A stretch of 64,000 bases of DNA, from positions 17,381,931-17,445,930 of the forward strand of contig JARWKL010000010.1 of the NCBI GenBank assembly GCA_029961685.1, written 5' to 3'. The notes under the pieces are model-generated. The model did not search any database, was not told the origin of the DNA, and worked only from the letters and a program-made list of their open reading frames with translations. The stretch is from Aristolochia californica. Taxonomy: Eukaryota; Streptophyta; Magnoliopsida; Piperales; Aristolochiaceae. Position numbers and translations under genes: made by a program. Shown here piece by piece: positions 1 through 10,799 of the stretch. Numbering within the stretch: the stretch's first letter is position 1; the number at the start of each line of letters is the position of its first letter.

Positions 1-1745
1 AAGTAAATGTAATTTTAAGGATAGGCAAAAAGTTGGTTGTTTGGCTCCGATAAATATCCAACCACACGTTAACTTGAGAATTTAATTTTTTCTACTCCTT
101 GAAATTTTTAGATCATTATGCCACTTGCATCCACAACATGTTTTTGGCTAGCATATCAACAACAGTTTAAACATGTTAGGATCACTTGGAAGTCTCTTTC
201 CCATCAAATCTATTAGGGGTTGTACTAGTGGAATTTCCCAAACATGGATAAAATAACTTTGGAGTTCATTTCTAGTGTGTGAAATAATTTTCTTCACTTA
301 CATTTATTATAGTTTTCAAATTCTTTCGCATACTTAAACTCTAAAATTTTCATTTTGTTGTGATCTTGTATCTTTTTTGTTTACGAGAAAAATAGGAGAG
401 TGAAAACTCAAGTTTGGATCTGAAAAAATAATTTGAACATCCAAAATGGAAATGCACAAATGCTCAAAGAGATAATTGCAAAAAGTATATGTGATTTTTT
501 AGAATAGGCAAAAAGTGGGTTGTTTGGCTCCGGTAAATATCGAACCACTTGTGAACTTGAGAATTTAATTTTTTCTACTCCTTGAAATTTTTGGATCATT
601 AGGCGACTTGCATCCTCAACATGTTTCTGGCAAGCATATCCACCACAGTTAAAACATGTTAGGATCAGTTAGAAGTCTATTTCCTATCAAATCTATTGGG
701 GGTTGTACTAGTGGAATTTCCCAAACAAGGATAACAAAACATTGGAGTTCATTTTTAGTGCGTGAAATAATTTTCTTCTCTTACATTTATTATAGTTTTC
801 AAATTCTTTTGCATACATAAGCTCTAAAATTTTCATTTTGTTGTGTTCTTATATCTTTTTAGTTTACAAGAAAATGGGAGAGTGAAAGCTCAAGTTTGGA
901 TCTGAAAAAAAAAAATTGAACATCCAAAATGGAAATGCACAAAAGCTGAATGAGTTTATACCAAAAGTATCAGTGAATTTTATGGATAGGCAAAAAGTGG
1001 GTTGTTCGGCTCTGGTAAATATCCAACCACTTGTTAACTTGAGAATTTAAGTTTTTCTACTCCTTGAAATTTTAGGATCATTAGGCCACTTGCATCCTCC
1101 ACATGTTTCTGGCATGCATATCCGCCACATTTAAAACATGTTAGGATTAGTTAGAAGTCATTTTCTTATAAAATCTATTGGTGCTTGTAGTAGTGGAATT
1201 TCCCAGACATGGATAACAAAACTTTGGAGTTATTTTTAATGCGTGAAATAATTTTCTTCACTTAATTTTATTATAGTTTTCAAATTCTTTTGCATACATA
1301 AACTCAAAAATTTTCATTTTACTGTGATCTTATATCTTTTTTTGTTTACAAGAAAAATGGGAGAGTGACAACTCAAGTTTGGATCTCAAAAAAAATTTGC
1401 ACATCCAAAATGGAAATGCACAAATGCTGAGGGAGATAATTCCAAAAAGTATCTGTGATTTTTAAGGATTGGCAAAAAGTAGGTTGTTGGCTTCGGTAAA
1501 TATCCAACCACAAGTTATCTTGAGAATTTAAGTTTTGGATCTTAGGCAACTTGCATCAACAACATGTTTCTGGCTTGCATATCCACCACACTTGAAACAT
1601 CTTAGGACCAATTGGAATTCTCTTTCCGATCAAATCTATTAGGGGTTGTACTAATGGAATTTCCCAAATGTGGATAACAAAACTTTGGAGTTCATTTTTA
1701 GTGCATGAAATAATTTTCTTCACTTAAACTCTCAAATTTTCATTT
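1..1745 (-). repeat. Inverted arm of satellite, type B monomers (~482 bp)
   Basis: On the minus strand this is a relative of the main satellite. Repeats of the AACTTGAG anchor at 71, 554, 1036 and (as ATCTTGAG) 1517 give periods of 483, 482 and 481 bp, against about 464 bp in the main array. The 5' and 3' ends are partial copies. Differences from type A, read on the minus strand: the poly-G tract is absent and a different short AT-rich block sits in its place; there is an extra stretch of about 8 bp between CCAAA and TTTGG; the TAATAATAGCTTGG segment is replaced by an AATAGATTTGAT-like segment; and TATAATAAATGTAAGTGAAG replaces the type A AATAATAAATAG block. The 43-bp hairpin is kept at 135-177, 618-660, 1100-1142 and 1561-1603. 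No reading frame of note. It continues past the left edge, so its true length is unknown. Confidence 0.9.
1517..1745 (-). repeat. Truncated, deleted type B monomer next to the inversion point
   Basis: The last inverted copy is damaged. It lacks the CTACTCCTTGAAATT stretch present in the three copies to its left, and about 45 bp are missing near 1725, where TTTTCTTCACTT runs straight into AAACTCTCAAATTTTC. The copy then stops at 1745 in mid-monomer. The damage is confined to the copy touching the junction, which fits an imprecise rearrangement there. Its hairpin (1561-1603) is present but has one mismatch in the outer stem. Confidence 0.75.
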
Positions 1746-1756
1746 AGAAAAAATTA
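1736..1756. other. Inversion junction between type B (minus) and type A (plus) arrays
   Basis: To the left the text reads as minus-strand satellite ending in AAATTTTCATTT. From 1746 it reads as plus-strand satellite starting AGAAAAAATTAAATTCTC. The two sides meet at different phases of the monomer, so the junction is not a simple palindrome, and there is no spacer. At most one or two bases of microhomology are visible. Monomers diverge from this point. Whether it arose by inversion, by recombination of two arrays or by an assembly join cannot be told from the sequence alone. Confidence 0.8.
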
Positions 1757-2133
1757 AATTCTCAAGTGGTTGGATATTTACCAGAGCCAAACAACCCACT
1801 TTTTGCCTATCCTTAAAAATCACAAATACTTTTTGGAATTATATCTCCCAGCATTTGTGTATTCCCATTTTGGATGTTCAAATTTTTTCTTTTTCAGGTC
1901 CAAACTTGGGACTACCATTTTTCGTCGTAAACAAAAAAGATATCAGATCGCAACAAAATGAAAATTTTAGAGTTCATGTGTGCAAAAAAATTTGACAACT
2001 ATAATAATAAATAGAAAATTATTTCACGCACTAAAAATGAACCCTAAAATCCATGTTTGGGAAATTCCACTAGTACAACCCCCTAATAATAGCTTGGTGG
2101 AATTTTATAGGAAAGGGACTTCTAACTGATCCC

Positions 2134-2176
2134 AACATGCTTTAAGTGTGGTGGGTGTGCATGCCACAAGCATGTT
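2134..2176 (+). repeat. Representative 43-bp hairpin element found in essentially every monomer
   Basis: AACATGCTT (2134-2142) is the exact reverse complement of AAGCATGTT (2168-2176). Inside, TGTGG (2147-2151) pairs with CCACA (2164-2168), leaving TTAAG unpaired on one side and a 12-base loop that contains GCATG. The same arrangement recurs about every 464 bp through 1746-64,000. In type B the element is also 43 bp long, with AACATGTTT/AAACATGTT as the outer stem. A subset of type A monomers (for example near 8658, 11,450, 14,734, 16,139, 20,280, 22,137 and 31,370) has AAGTAATGTGGG in place of AAGTGTGGTGGG, which weakens the inner stem but keeps the outer one. Function unknown; the structure could form in extruded DNA or in a transcript. 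Confidence 0.8.
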
Positions 2177-2347
2177 GAGGATGCAAGTGGCCAAAAATTA
2201 GGGGGGGTAGACAAAATTAAATTCTCAAGTGGTTGGATATTTACCAGAGCCAAACAACCAACTTTTTGCCTATCCTTAAAAATCACAGATACTTTTTGGA
2301 ATTATCTCTCCCAGCATTTGTGCATTTCCATTTTGGAAGTTCAATTG

Positions 2348-2363
2348 TTTTTTTTTTTCAGGT
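2348..2363 (+). repeat. T-tract followed by CAGGT (length-variable, present in every monomer)
   Basis: A run of about 8-17 T, sometimes broken by a C, A or G, is followed by CAGGTCC in most monomers. It is the main source of monomer length variation. A pyrimidine tract ending in CAG resembles a 3' splice site, but I see no exon structure, and many copies carry CTTGTCC, CGGGTCC, CATGTCC or CTGGTCC instead, so the AG is not strictly kept. Longest run seen: 17 T at about 49,639 and again, by duplication, at about 53,351. Confidence 0.8.
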
Positions 2364-2506
2364 CCAAACTTGTGACTCCCACTTTTCCTCGTAAACAAAA
2401 AAGATATAAGATCGCAACAAAAAGAAAATTTTAGAGTTCATGTGTGCAAAAAAAATTGAAAGCTATAATAATAAATAGAAAATTATTTCACGCACTAAAA
2501 ATGAAC

Positions 2507-2525
2507 CCCAAAATCAAATTTTGGG
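2507..2525 (+). repeat. Second inverted repeat of the monomer (CCCAAAAT/ATTTTGGG)
   Basis: CCCAAAAT at 2507-2514 and ATTTTGGG at 2518-2525 are perfect reverse complements with a three-base loop. Many monomers carry this 8-bp form, with loops CCA, CAA or CAT (for example near 6708, 12,284, 16,968 and 26,965-type relatives). Most others read CCCAAAATCCATGTTTGGG, which keeps a 6-bp stem (CCCAAA/TTTGGG) and a seven-base loop. Type B keeps only CCAAA/TTTGG, with a longer loop. Confidence 0.6.
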
Positions 2526-3122
2526 AAATTCCTCTAGTACAACCCCCTAATAATAGCTTGGTGGAATTTTATAGGAAAGGGACTTCTAACTGATCCCAAC
2601 ATGCATTAAGTGTGGTGGGTGTGCATGCCACAAGCATGTTGAGGATGCAAGTGGCCAAAAATTAGGGGGGGTAGAAAAAATTAAATTCTCAAGTGGTTGG
2701 ATATTTACCAGAGCCAAACAACCCACTTTTTTCCCTATCCTTAAAAATCACAGATACTCTTTGGAATTATCTCTCCCAGCATTTGTGCATCCCCATTTTG
2801 GATGTTCAAATTTTTTTTTTCAGGTCCAAACTTGTGACTCCCATTTTTCCTCATAGACAAAAAAGATATAAAATCGCAACAAAATGACAATTTTAGAGTT
2901 CATGTGTGCAAAAAAATTTGAAAGCTATAATAATGAATAGAAAATTATTTCACGCAGTAAAAATGAACCCCAAAATCCATGTTTGGGAAATTCCACTAGT
3001 ACAACCCCTAATAATAGCTTGGTGGAATTTTATAGGAAAGGGACTTCTAACAGATCGCAACATGCTTTAAGTGTGGTGGGAGTGCATGCCACAAGCATGT
3101 TGAGGATGCAAGTGGCCAAAAA

Positions 3123-3125
<3 letters not shown>

Positions 3126-3157
<32 letters not shown>

Positions 3158-3161
3158 GGGG
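3126..3161 (+). repeat. Expanded G-tract, 31 G then T then GGGG
   Basis: The normal tract of 6-8 G after CAAAAATTA has grown to 31 consecutive G (3126-3156), a T, then four more G. It lies in an otherwise ordinary monomer. Such a tract can form quadruplex structures and is prone to slippage, both in the cell and in sequencing, so its exact length should be treated with care. Confidence 0.85.
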
Positions 3162-6100
3162 TAGAAAAAATTAAATTCTCAAGTGGTTGGATATTTACCA
3201 GAGCCAAGCAACCCACTTTTTGCCTATCCTTAAAAATCACAGATACTTTTTGGAATTATCTCTCCCAGCATTTGTGCATTCACATTTTGGATGTTCAAAT
3301 TTTTTTTTTTTCAGGTCCAAACTTGTGTCGCCCATTTTTCCTCGTAAACAAAAAAGATATAAGATCACAACAAAATGAAAATTTTAGAGTTCATGTGTGC
3401 AAAAATATTTGAAAACTATAATAATAAATAGAAAATTATTTCACGCACTCAAAATGAACCCCAAAATCCCAAAATCCATGTTTGGGAAATTCCACTAGTA
3501 CAACCCCCTAATAATAGCTTGGTGGAATTTTATAGGAAAGGGACTTCTAACTAATCCCAACATGCTTTAAGGGTGGTGGGTGTGCATGCCACAAGCATGT
3601 TGAGGATGCAAGTGGCCAAAAATTAGGGGGGGTAGAAAAAATTAAATTCTGAAGTGGTTGGATATTTACCAGAGCCAAACAACCCATTTTTTACCTATCC
3701 TTAAAAATCACATATACTTTTTGGAATTATCTCTCCTTGCATTTGTGCATTCCCATTTTGGATGTTGAAATTTTTTTTTTTCAGGTTCAAACTTGTGACA
3801 CCCATTTTTCCTCGTAAACAAAAATGATATAAGATTGCAACAAAATGAAAATTTTAAAGTTCATGTGTTCAAAAAAATTTGAAAACTATAATAATAAATA
3901 GAAAATTATTTCATGCACTAAAAATGAACCCCAAAATCCATGTTTTGGAAATTCCACTAGTACAACCCCCTAATAATAGCTTGGTGGAATTTTATAGGAA
4001 AGGGACTTCTAACTGATCCCAACATGCTTTAAGTGTGGTGGGTGTGCATGCCACAAGCATGTTGTGGATGCAAGTGGCCAAAAATTAGGGGGGGTAGAAA
4101 AAATTAAATTCTCAAGTGGTTGGATATTTACCAGAGCCAAACAAACCATATTTTGCCAATCCTAAAATTTCACAGATACTTTTTGAAATTATCTCTCCCA
4201 GCATTTGTGCATTCGCATTTTGGATGTTCAAATTTTTTTTTTTCAGGTCCAAACTTGTGACTCCCATTTTTCCTCGTAAACAAAAAAGATATAAGATCGC
4301 AACAAAATGAAAATTTTAGAGTTCATGTGTGCAAAAAAATTTGAAAACAACAATAATAAATAAAAGATTATTTCACGCACTAAAAATGAACCCAAAAATC
4401 CATGTTTGGGAAATTCCACTAGTACAACCCCCTAATAATAGCTTGGTGGAATTTTATGGGAAAGGGACTTCTAACTGATCCCAACATGCCTTAAGTGTGG
4501 TGGGTGTGCATGCCACAAGCATGTTGAGGATGCAAATGGCCAAAAATTAGGGGGAGTAGAAAAAATTAATTTCTCAAGTGGTTGGATATTTACCAGAGCC
4601 AAACAACCCACTTTTTGCCTATCCTTAAAAATCGCAGATACTTTTTGGAATTATCTCTCCCAGCATTTGTGCATTCCCATTTTGGATGTTCAAATTTTTT
4701 TTTTCTTCATGTCCAAACTTGTGACTCCCATTTTTCCTCGTAAACAAAAAAAATATAAGATCACAACATAATGAAAATTTTAGAGTTCATGTCTGCAAAA
4801 AAATTTGAAAACAATAATAATAAATAAAAGATTATTTCACGCACTAAAAATGAACCCCAAAATCCATGTTTGGGAAATTCCTCTAGTACAACCCCCTAAT
4901 AATAGCTTGGTGGAATTTTTTAGGAAAGGGACTTCTAACTGATCCCAACATGCTTTAAGTGTGGTGGGTGTGCATGCCACAAGCATGTTGAGGATGCAAG
5001 TGGCAAACAATTAGGGGGGGGTAGAAAAAATTAAATTCTCAAGTGGTTGGATATTTACAAGTACAAAACAACCCACTTTTTGCCTATCCTTAAAAATTAC
5101 AGATACTTTTTAGAATTATCTCTACCAGCATTTGTGCATTCCCATTTTGGATGTCCAAATTTTTTTTTTTTTCAGGTCCAAACTTGTGACTCCCATTTTT
5201 CCGCCTAAACAAACAAAATATAAGATCGCAACAAAATGAAAATTTTAGAGTTCATGTCTGCAAAAAAATTTGAAAACAATAATAATAAATAAAAGATTAT
5301 TTCACGCACTAAAAATGAACCCCAAAATCCATGTTTGGGAAATTGCTCTAGTACAACCCCCTAATAATAGCTTGGTGGAATTTTATAGGAAAGGGACTTC
5401 TAACTGATCCGAACATGCTTTAAGTGTGGTGGGTGTGCATGCCACAAGCATGTTGAGGATGCAAATGGCCAAAAATTAGGGGGAGTAGAAAAAATTAATT
5501 TCTCAAGTGGTTGGATATTTACCAGAGCCAAACAACCACTTTTTGCTTATCCTTAAAAATCACAGATACTTTTTGGAATTATCTCTCCCAGCATTTGTGC
5601 ATTCTCATTTTGGATGTTCAATTTTATTTTTTTCAGGTCCAAACTTGTGTCTCACATTTTTCCTCGTAAACAAAAAAGAAATAAGATCGCAAAAAAATTA
5701 AAATTTTAGAGTTCATGTGTGAAAAAAATTATGAAAACTATAATAATAAATAGAAAATTATTTCACGCACTAAAAATGAAAACCAAAATCCATGTTTGGG
5801 AAATTCCACTAGTACAACCCCCTAATAATAGCTTGGGGGAATTTTATAGGGAAGGGACTTCTAACTGATCCCAACATACGTTAAGTGTGGTGGGTGTCCA
5901 TGCCACAAGCATGATGAGGAAGCAAATGGCCAAAAATTAGGGGGGGTAGAAAAAATTAATTTCTCAAGTTGTTGGATATTTACCAGAGCGAAACAACCCA
6001 CTTTTTGCCTATCCTTAAAAATCACATATACTTTTTGGAATTATCACTCCCAGCATTTGCGCATTCCCATTTTGGAAGTTCAAATTTTTTTTTTCAGGTC

Positions 6101-6859
6101 TAAACTTGTGACTCCCATTTTTCCTCGTAAACAAAAAAGATATAAGATCGCAACAAAATGAACATTTTAGAGTTCATGTGTGCAAAAAAATTTGAAAACT
6201 ATAATAATAAATAGAAAATTATTTCACGTACTAAAAATGAACCCCAAAATCCATGTTTGGGAAATTCCACAGGTACAACCCCCTAATAATAGTTTGGTGG
6301 AATTTTATAGGAAAGGGACTTCTAACTGATCCCAACATGCTTTATGTGTGGTGGGTGTGCATGCCACAAGCATGTTGACGATGCAAGTGTCCAAAAATTA
6401 GGGGGGGTAGAAAAAATTAAATTCTCAAGTGGTTGGATATTTACCAGAGCCAAACAACCCAGTTTTTGCCTATCCTTAAAAATCACAGATACTTTTTGGC
6501 ATTATCTCTCCCAGCATTTGTGCATACGCATTTTGGATGTTCAAATTTTATTTTATTTTCAGGACCAAACTTGTGACTCCCATTTTTCCTCGTAAACAAA
6601 AAAGATATAGGATCGCAACAAAATGAAAATTTTAGATTTCATGTGTGCAAAAAAATTTCAAAACTATAATAATAAATAGAAAATTATTTCATGCACTAAA
6701 AATGAACCCCAAAATCCAATTTTGGGAAATTCCACTAGTGCAACCCCCTAATAATAGCTTGGTGGAATTTTATAGGAAAGGGACTTCTAACTGATCCCAA
6801 CATGCTTTAAGTGTGGTGGATGTGCATGCCACAAGCATGTTGAGGATGCAAGTGGCCAA

Positions 6860-9800
6860 AAATTAGAGGGGGTAGAAAAAATTAAATTCTCAACTGGTTG
6901 GATATTTACCAGAGCCAAACAAGCCACTTTTTGCCTATCCTTAAAAATCACAGATACTTTTTGGAATTATCTCTCCCAGCATTTGTGCATTCCCATTTTG
7001 GATGTTCAATTTTTTTTTTTTCTTGTCCAAACTTGTGACTCCCATTTTTCCTCGTAAACAAAAAAAACTATAAGATCACAACAAAATGAAAATTTTAGAG
7101 TTCTTGTGTGCAAAAAAATTTGAAAACTATAATAATACATATAAAATTATTTCAGGCACTAATAATGAACCCCAAAATCCAATTTTGGGAAATTCCACTA
7201 GTACAACCCCCTAATAAAAGCTTGGTGGAATTTTATAGGAAAGGGACATCTAACTGATCCCAACATGCATTAAGTGTGGTGGGTGTGCATGCTACATGCA
7301 TGTTGAGGATCCAAGTGGCCAAAAATTAGCGCGGGTAGAAAAAATTAATTTCTCAAGTTGTTGGATATTTACCATAGCAAAACAACCCACTTCTTGGCTA
7401 TCCTTAAAAATCACATATACTTTTTGGAATTATCGCTCCCAGCATTTGTGCATTCCCATTTTGGATGTTCAAATTTTTTTTTTTCAGGTCTAAACTTGTG
7501 ACTCCCATTTTTCCTTGTAAACAAAAAAGATATAAGATGGCAACAAAATGAACATTTTAGAGTTCATGTGTGCAAAAAATTTGACAAATATAATAATAAA
7601 TAGAAAATTATTTCACGCACTAAAAATGAACCCCAAAATCCATGTTTGGGAAATTCCACTGGTACAACCCTCTAATAATAGCTTGGTGGAATTTTATAGG
7701 AAAGGGACTTCTAATTGATCCCAACATGCTTTAAGTGTGGTGGGGGTGCATGCCACAAGCATGTTGTCGATGCAAGTGGCCAAAAATTAGGGGGGGCAGA
7801 AAAAATTAAATTCTCAAGTAGTTGGATATTTACCATAGCCAAACAACCCACTTTTTGCCTATCGTTAAAAATCACAGATACTTTTTGGAATTATCTCTCC
7901 CAGCATTTGTGCATACGCATTTTGGATGTTCAAATTTTATTTTTTTTCAGGTCCAAACTTGTGACTCCCATTTTTCCTCGTAAACAAAAAAGATATAGGA
8001 TCGCAACAAAACGAAAATTTTAGATTTCATGCGTGCAAAAAAATTTGAAAACTATAATAATAAATAGAAAATTATTTCACGTACTAAAAATGAACCCCAA
8101 AATCCAATTTTGGGAAATTTCACTAGTACAAACTCCTAATAATAGCTTGGTGGAATTTTATAGGAAAGGGACTTGTAACAGATCCCAACATGCTTTAAGT
8201 GTGATGGTTGTGCATGCCACAAGCATGTTGAGGATGCAAGTGGCCAGAAATTAGGGGGGGTAGAAAAAATTAAATTCTCAAGTGGTTGGATATTTACCAG
8301 AGCCAAACAACCCACTTTTTGCCAATCCTTAAAAATCACAGATACTTTTTGGAATTATCTCTCCCAGCATTTGTGCATTCCCATTTTGGATGTTCAAATT
8401 TTTTTTTTTTTTCATGTCCGAACTTGTGACTCCCATTTTTCCTAGTGAACAAAAAAAATATAAGCTCACAACAAAATAAAAATTTTAGAGTTCTTGTGTG
8501 AAAAAAATTTGAAAACTATAATAATAAATATAAAATTATTTCACGCACAAATAATGAACCTCAAAATCCAATTTTGGGAAATTCCACTAGTACAACCCCA
8601 AATAAAAGCTTGGAGGAATTTTATAGGAAAGGGACTTGTAACTTATCCCAACATGCTTTAAGTAATGTGGGTGTGCATGCCACAAGCATGTTGATGACGC
8701 AAGTGGCCAAAAATTAGGGGGGGGTAGAAAAAATTAAATTCTGAAGTGGTTGGATATTTACCAGAACAAAACAACCCACTTTTTGCCTATCCTTAAAAAT
8801 TACAGATACTTTTTGGAATTATCTTTACCAGCATTTGTGCATTCCCATTTTGGATGTACAAATTTTTTTTTTTTCAGGTCCAACTTGTGACTCCCATTTT
8901 TCCTCGTAAACAAAAAGGATATAAGATCGCAACAAAATGAAAATTTTAGAGTTCATGTGTGCAAAAAAATATGAAAACTATAATAATAAATAGAAAATTA
9001 TTTCACGCACTAAAAATGAAAACCAAAATCCTTGTTTGGGAAATTCCCCTAATACAACCCCCTAATAATAGCTTGGTGGAATTTTATAGGAAAGGGACTT
9101 CTAATTGATCCCAACATGCTTTAAGTGTGGTGGGTGTCCATGCCACTAGCATGTTGAGGATGCAAATGGCCAAAAATTAGGGGGGGGGGGGGGGGGGGGG
9201 GGTAGAAAGAATTAATTTCTCAAGTGGTTGGATATTTACCAGAGCAAAACAACCCACTTTTTGCCAATCCTTAAAAATCACAGATACTTTTTGGAATTAT
9301 CTCTCCCTGCATTTGCACATTCCCATTTTGGATGTTCAAATTTTTTTTTTTCAGGTCCAAACTTGTGACTCCCATTTTTCCTCGTAAACAAAAAAGGTAT
9401 AAGATCGCATCAAATTGAAAATTTTAGAGTTCATGTGTGCAAAAAAAATTGAAAGGTATAATAATAAATAGAAAATTATTTCACGCACTTAAAATGAACC
9501 CCAAAATCCAATTTTGGGAAATTCCACTAGTAAAACCCCCTAATAATAGCTTGGTGGAATTTTATAGGAAAGGGACTTCTAACTGATCCCAACATGCATT
9601 AAGTGTGGTGGGTGTGCATGCTACATGCATGTTGAGGATGCAAGTGGCCAAAAATTAGGGGGTGTAGAAAAAATTAAATTCTCAAGTGGTTGGATATTTA
9701 CCAGATCCAAACAACCCACTTTTTGCCTATCCTTAAAAATCATAGATACTTTTTGGAATTATCTCTCCCAGCATTTGTGCATTCCCATCTTGGATGTTCA

Positions 9801-10760
9801 AAATTTTTTTTTTTTCAGGTGCAAACTTGTGACTCCCATTTTTCCTCGTAAACAAAAAAGATATAAGATCGCAACAAAATAAAAATTTTAGAATTCATGT
9901 GTGCAAAAAAATTTGAACACTATAATAATAAATAGAAAATTATTTCACGCACTAAAAATGAACCCCAAAATCCATGTTTGGGAAATTCCACTAGTACAAC
10001 CCCCTAATAATAGCTTGGTGGAATTTTATAGGAAAGGGACTTCTAACTGATCCCAACATGCTTTGAATGTGGTGGGTGTGCATGCCACAAGCATGTTGAG
10101 GATGCAAGTTGCCAAAAATTAGGGGGGGTAGAAAAAATTAAATTCTCAAGTGGTTGGATATTTACCAAAGCCAAACAACCCACTTTTTGCCTATCCTCAA
10201 AAATCACAGATACTTTTTGGAATTATCTCTCCCAGCATTTGTGCATTCCCATTTTGGATGTTCAAATTTTTTTTTGTTTCGGGTCCAAACTTGTGACTCC
10301 CATTTTTCCTCGTAAAGAAAAAAGATATAAGATCGCAACAAAATGAAAATTTTAGAGTTCACGTGTGTAAAAAAATTTTAAAAATATAAGAATAAATAAA
10401 AAATTATTTCACGCACTAAAAATGAACCCCAAAATGCAAGTTTAGGAAATTCCACTGGTACAACCCCCTAATAATAGCATGGTGGAATTTTATAGGAAAG
10501 GGACTTCTAATTGATCCTAACATGCTTTAAGTGTGGAGGGTGTGCATGCCACTAACATGTTGAGGATGCAAGTGGCCAAAAATTAGGGGGGGTAGAAAAA
10601 ATTAAATTCTCAAGTGGTTGAACATTTACATGACCAAACAACCCACTTTTTGCCTATCGTTTAAAATCACAGATACTTTTTGGAATTATCCCTCCCAGCA
10701 TTAGTGCATTCCCATTTTGGATGTTCAAATTTTTTTTTTTTGAGGTCCAAACTTGTGACT
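6860..10760 (+). repeat. Multi-monomer block, copy I of three
   Basis: Private variants shared with blocks at about 14.3-17.1 and 20.8-23.8 kb define this block: the ACATATAAAATTATTTCAGG variant at 7137 (matches 14,601), the TTGTCGATGC variant after 7717 (matches 15,177; modified at 21,198), the TTGATGACGCAAG variant after 8641 (matches 22,122), the CTACATGCAT variant at 9621 (matches 22,622) and the GAACATTTACATGACC monomer at about 10,620 (matches 23,619). Offsets to copy III are 13,481 bp on the left and 13,001 bp on the right, so this copy has one monomer that copy III lacks. Confidence 0.75.
9180..9202 (+). repeat. Expanded G-tract, 23 G
   Basis: The same site of the monomer as the other expansions (after CAAAAATTA), now 23 uninterrupted G followed by TAGAAAGAATTAATTTC. 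The homologous monomers in the related blocks (near 16,660 and 22,200) keep about seven G, so the growth happened after those copies separated. Confidence 0.85.
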
Positions 10761-10799
10761 CCCATTTTTCCTCGTAAACAAAAAAGATATAAGATCGCA

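Larger units (their letters stand above)
2234..2697 (+). repeat. Representative type A monomer (464 bp)
   Basis: One complete period, cut at the TGGATATTTA anchor. Parts in order: conserved 5' block with the ACCAGAGCC motif; GCATTTGTGCATT block; T-tract 2348-2358 followed by CAGGT; CGTAAACAAAAAAGATATAAG; AAAATTTTAGAGTTCATGTG; an AATAAA at 2470-2475; inverted repeat 2507-2525; an ACTAGT-related site (CTCTAGTAC in this copy, CACTAGTAC in most); the hairpin at 2598-2640 (this copy has AACATGCAT, a variant); and a seven-base G-tract at 2665-2671. Three reading phases are all broken by stops or by the variable T- and G-tracts. 464 bp is close to three times 155 bp, which could suit three positioned nucleosomes, but that is only arithmetic. 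Confidence 0.9.

Noticed and set aside
1700..1790. Long perfect palindrome at the strand switch
   Set aside because: The two arms meet at different phases of the monomer and belong to different subfamilies, so there is no perfect inverted repeat centred on the junction.
2403..2410. GATATAAG as a TATA box in each monomer
   Set aside because: A lone AT-rich match in AT-rich DNA, with no conserved initiator, no gene downstream and frequent variants (GAAATAAG, AATATAAG).
3120..3165. Telomeric repeat
   Set aside because: TTAGGGGGGG occurs once per monomer; there is no run of TTAGGG or TTTAGGG units.
7715..8023. Longest open frame, 102 codons, beginning MIPTCFKCGG
   Set aside because: It is one monomer read in one frame. 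The same frame is broken in most other copies by stops or by T- and G-tract length changes, and its end lies within the A-rich block. No purifying pattern is apparent.
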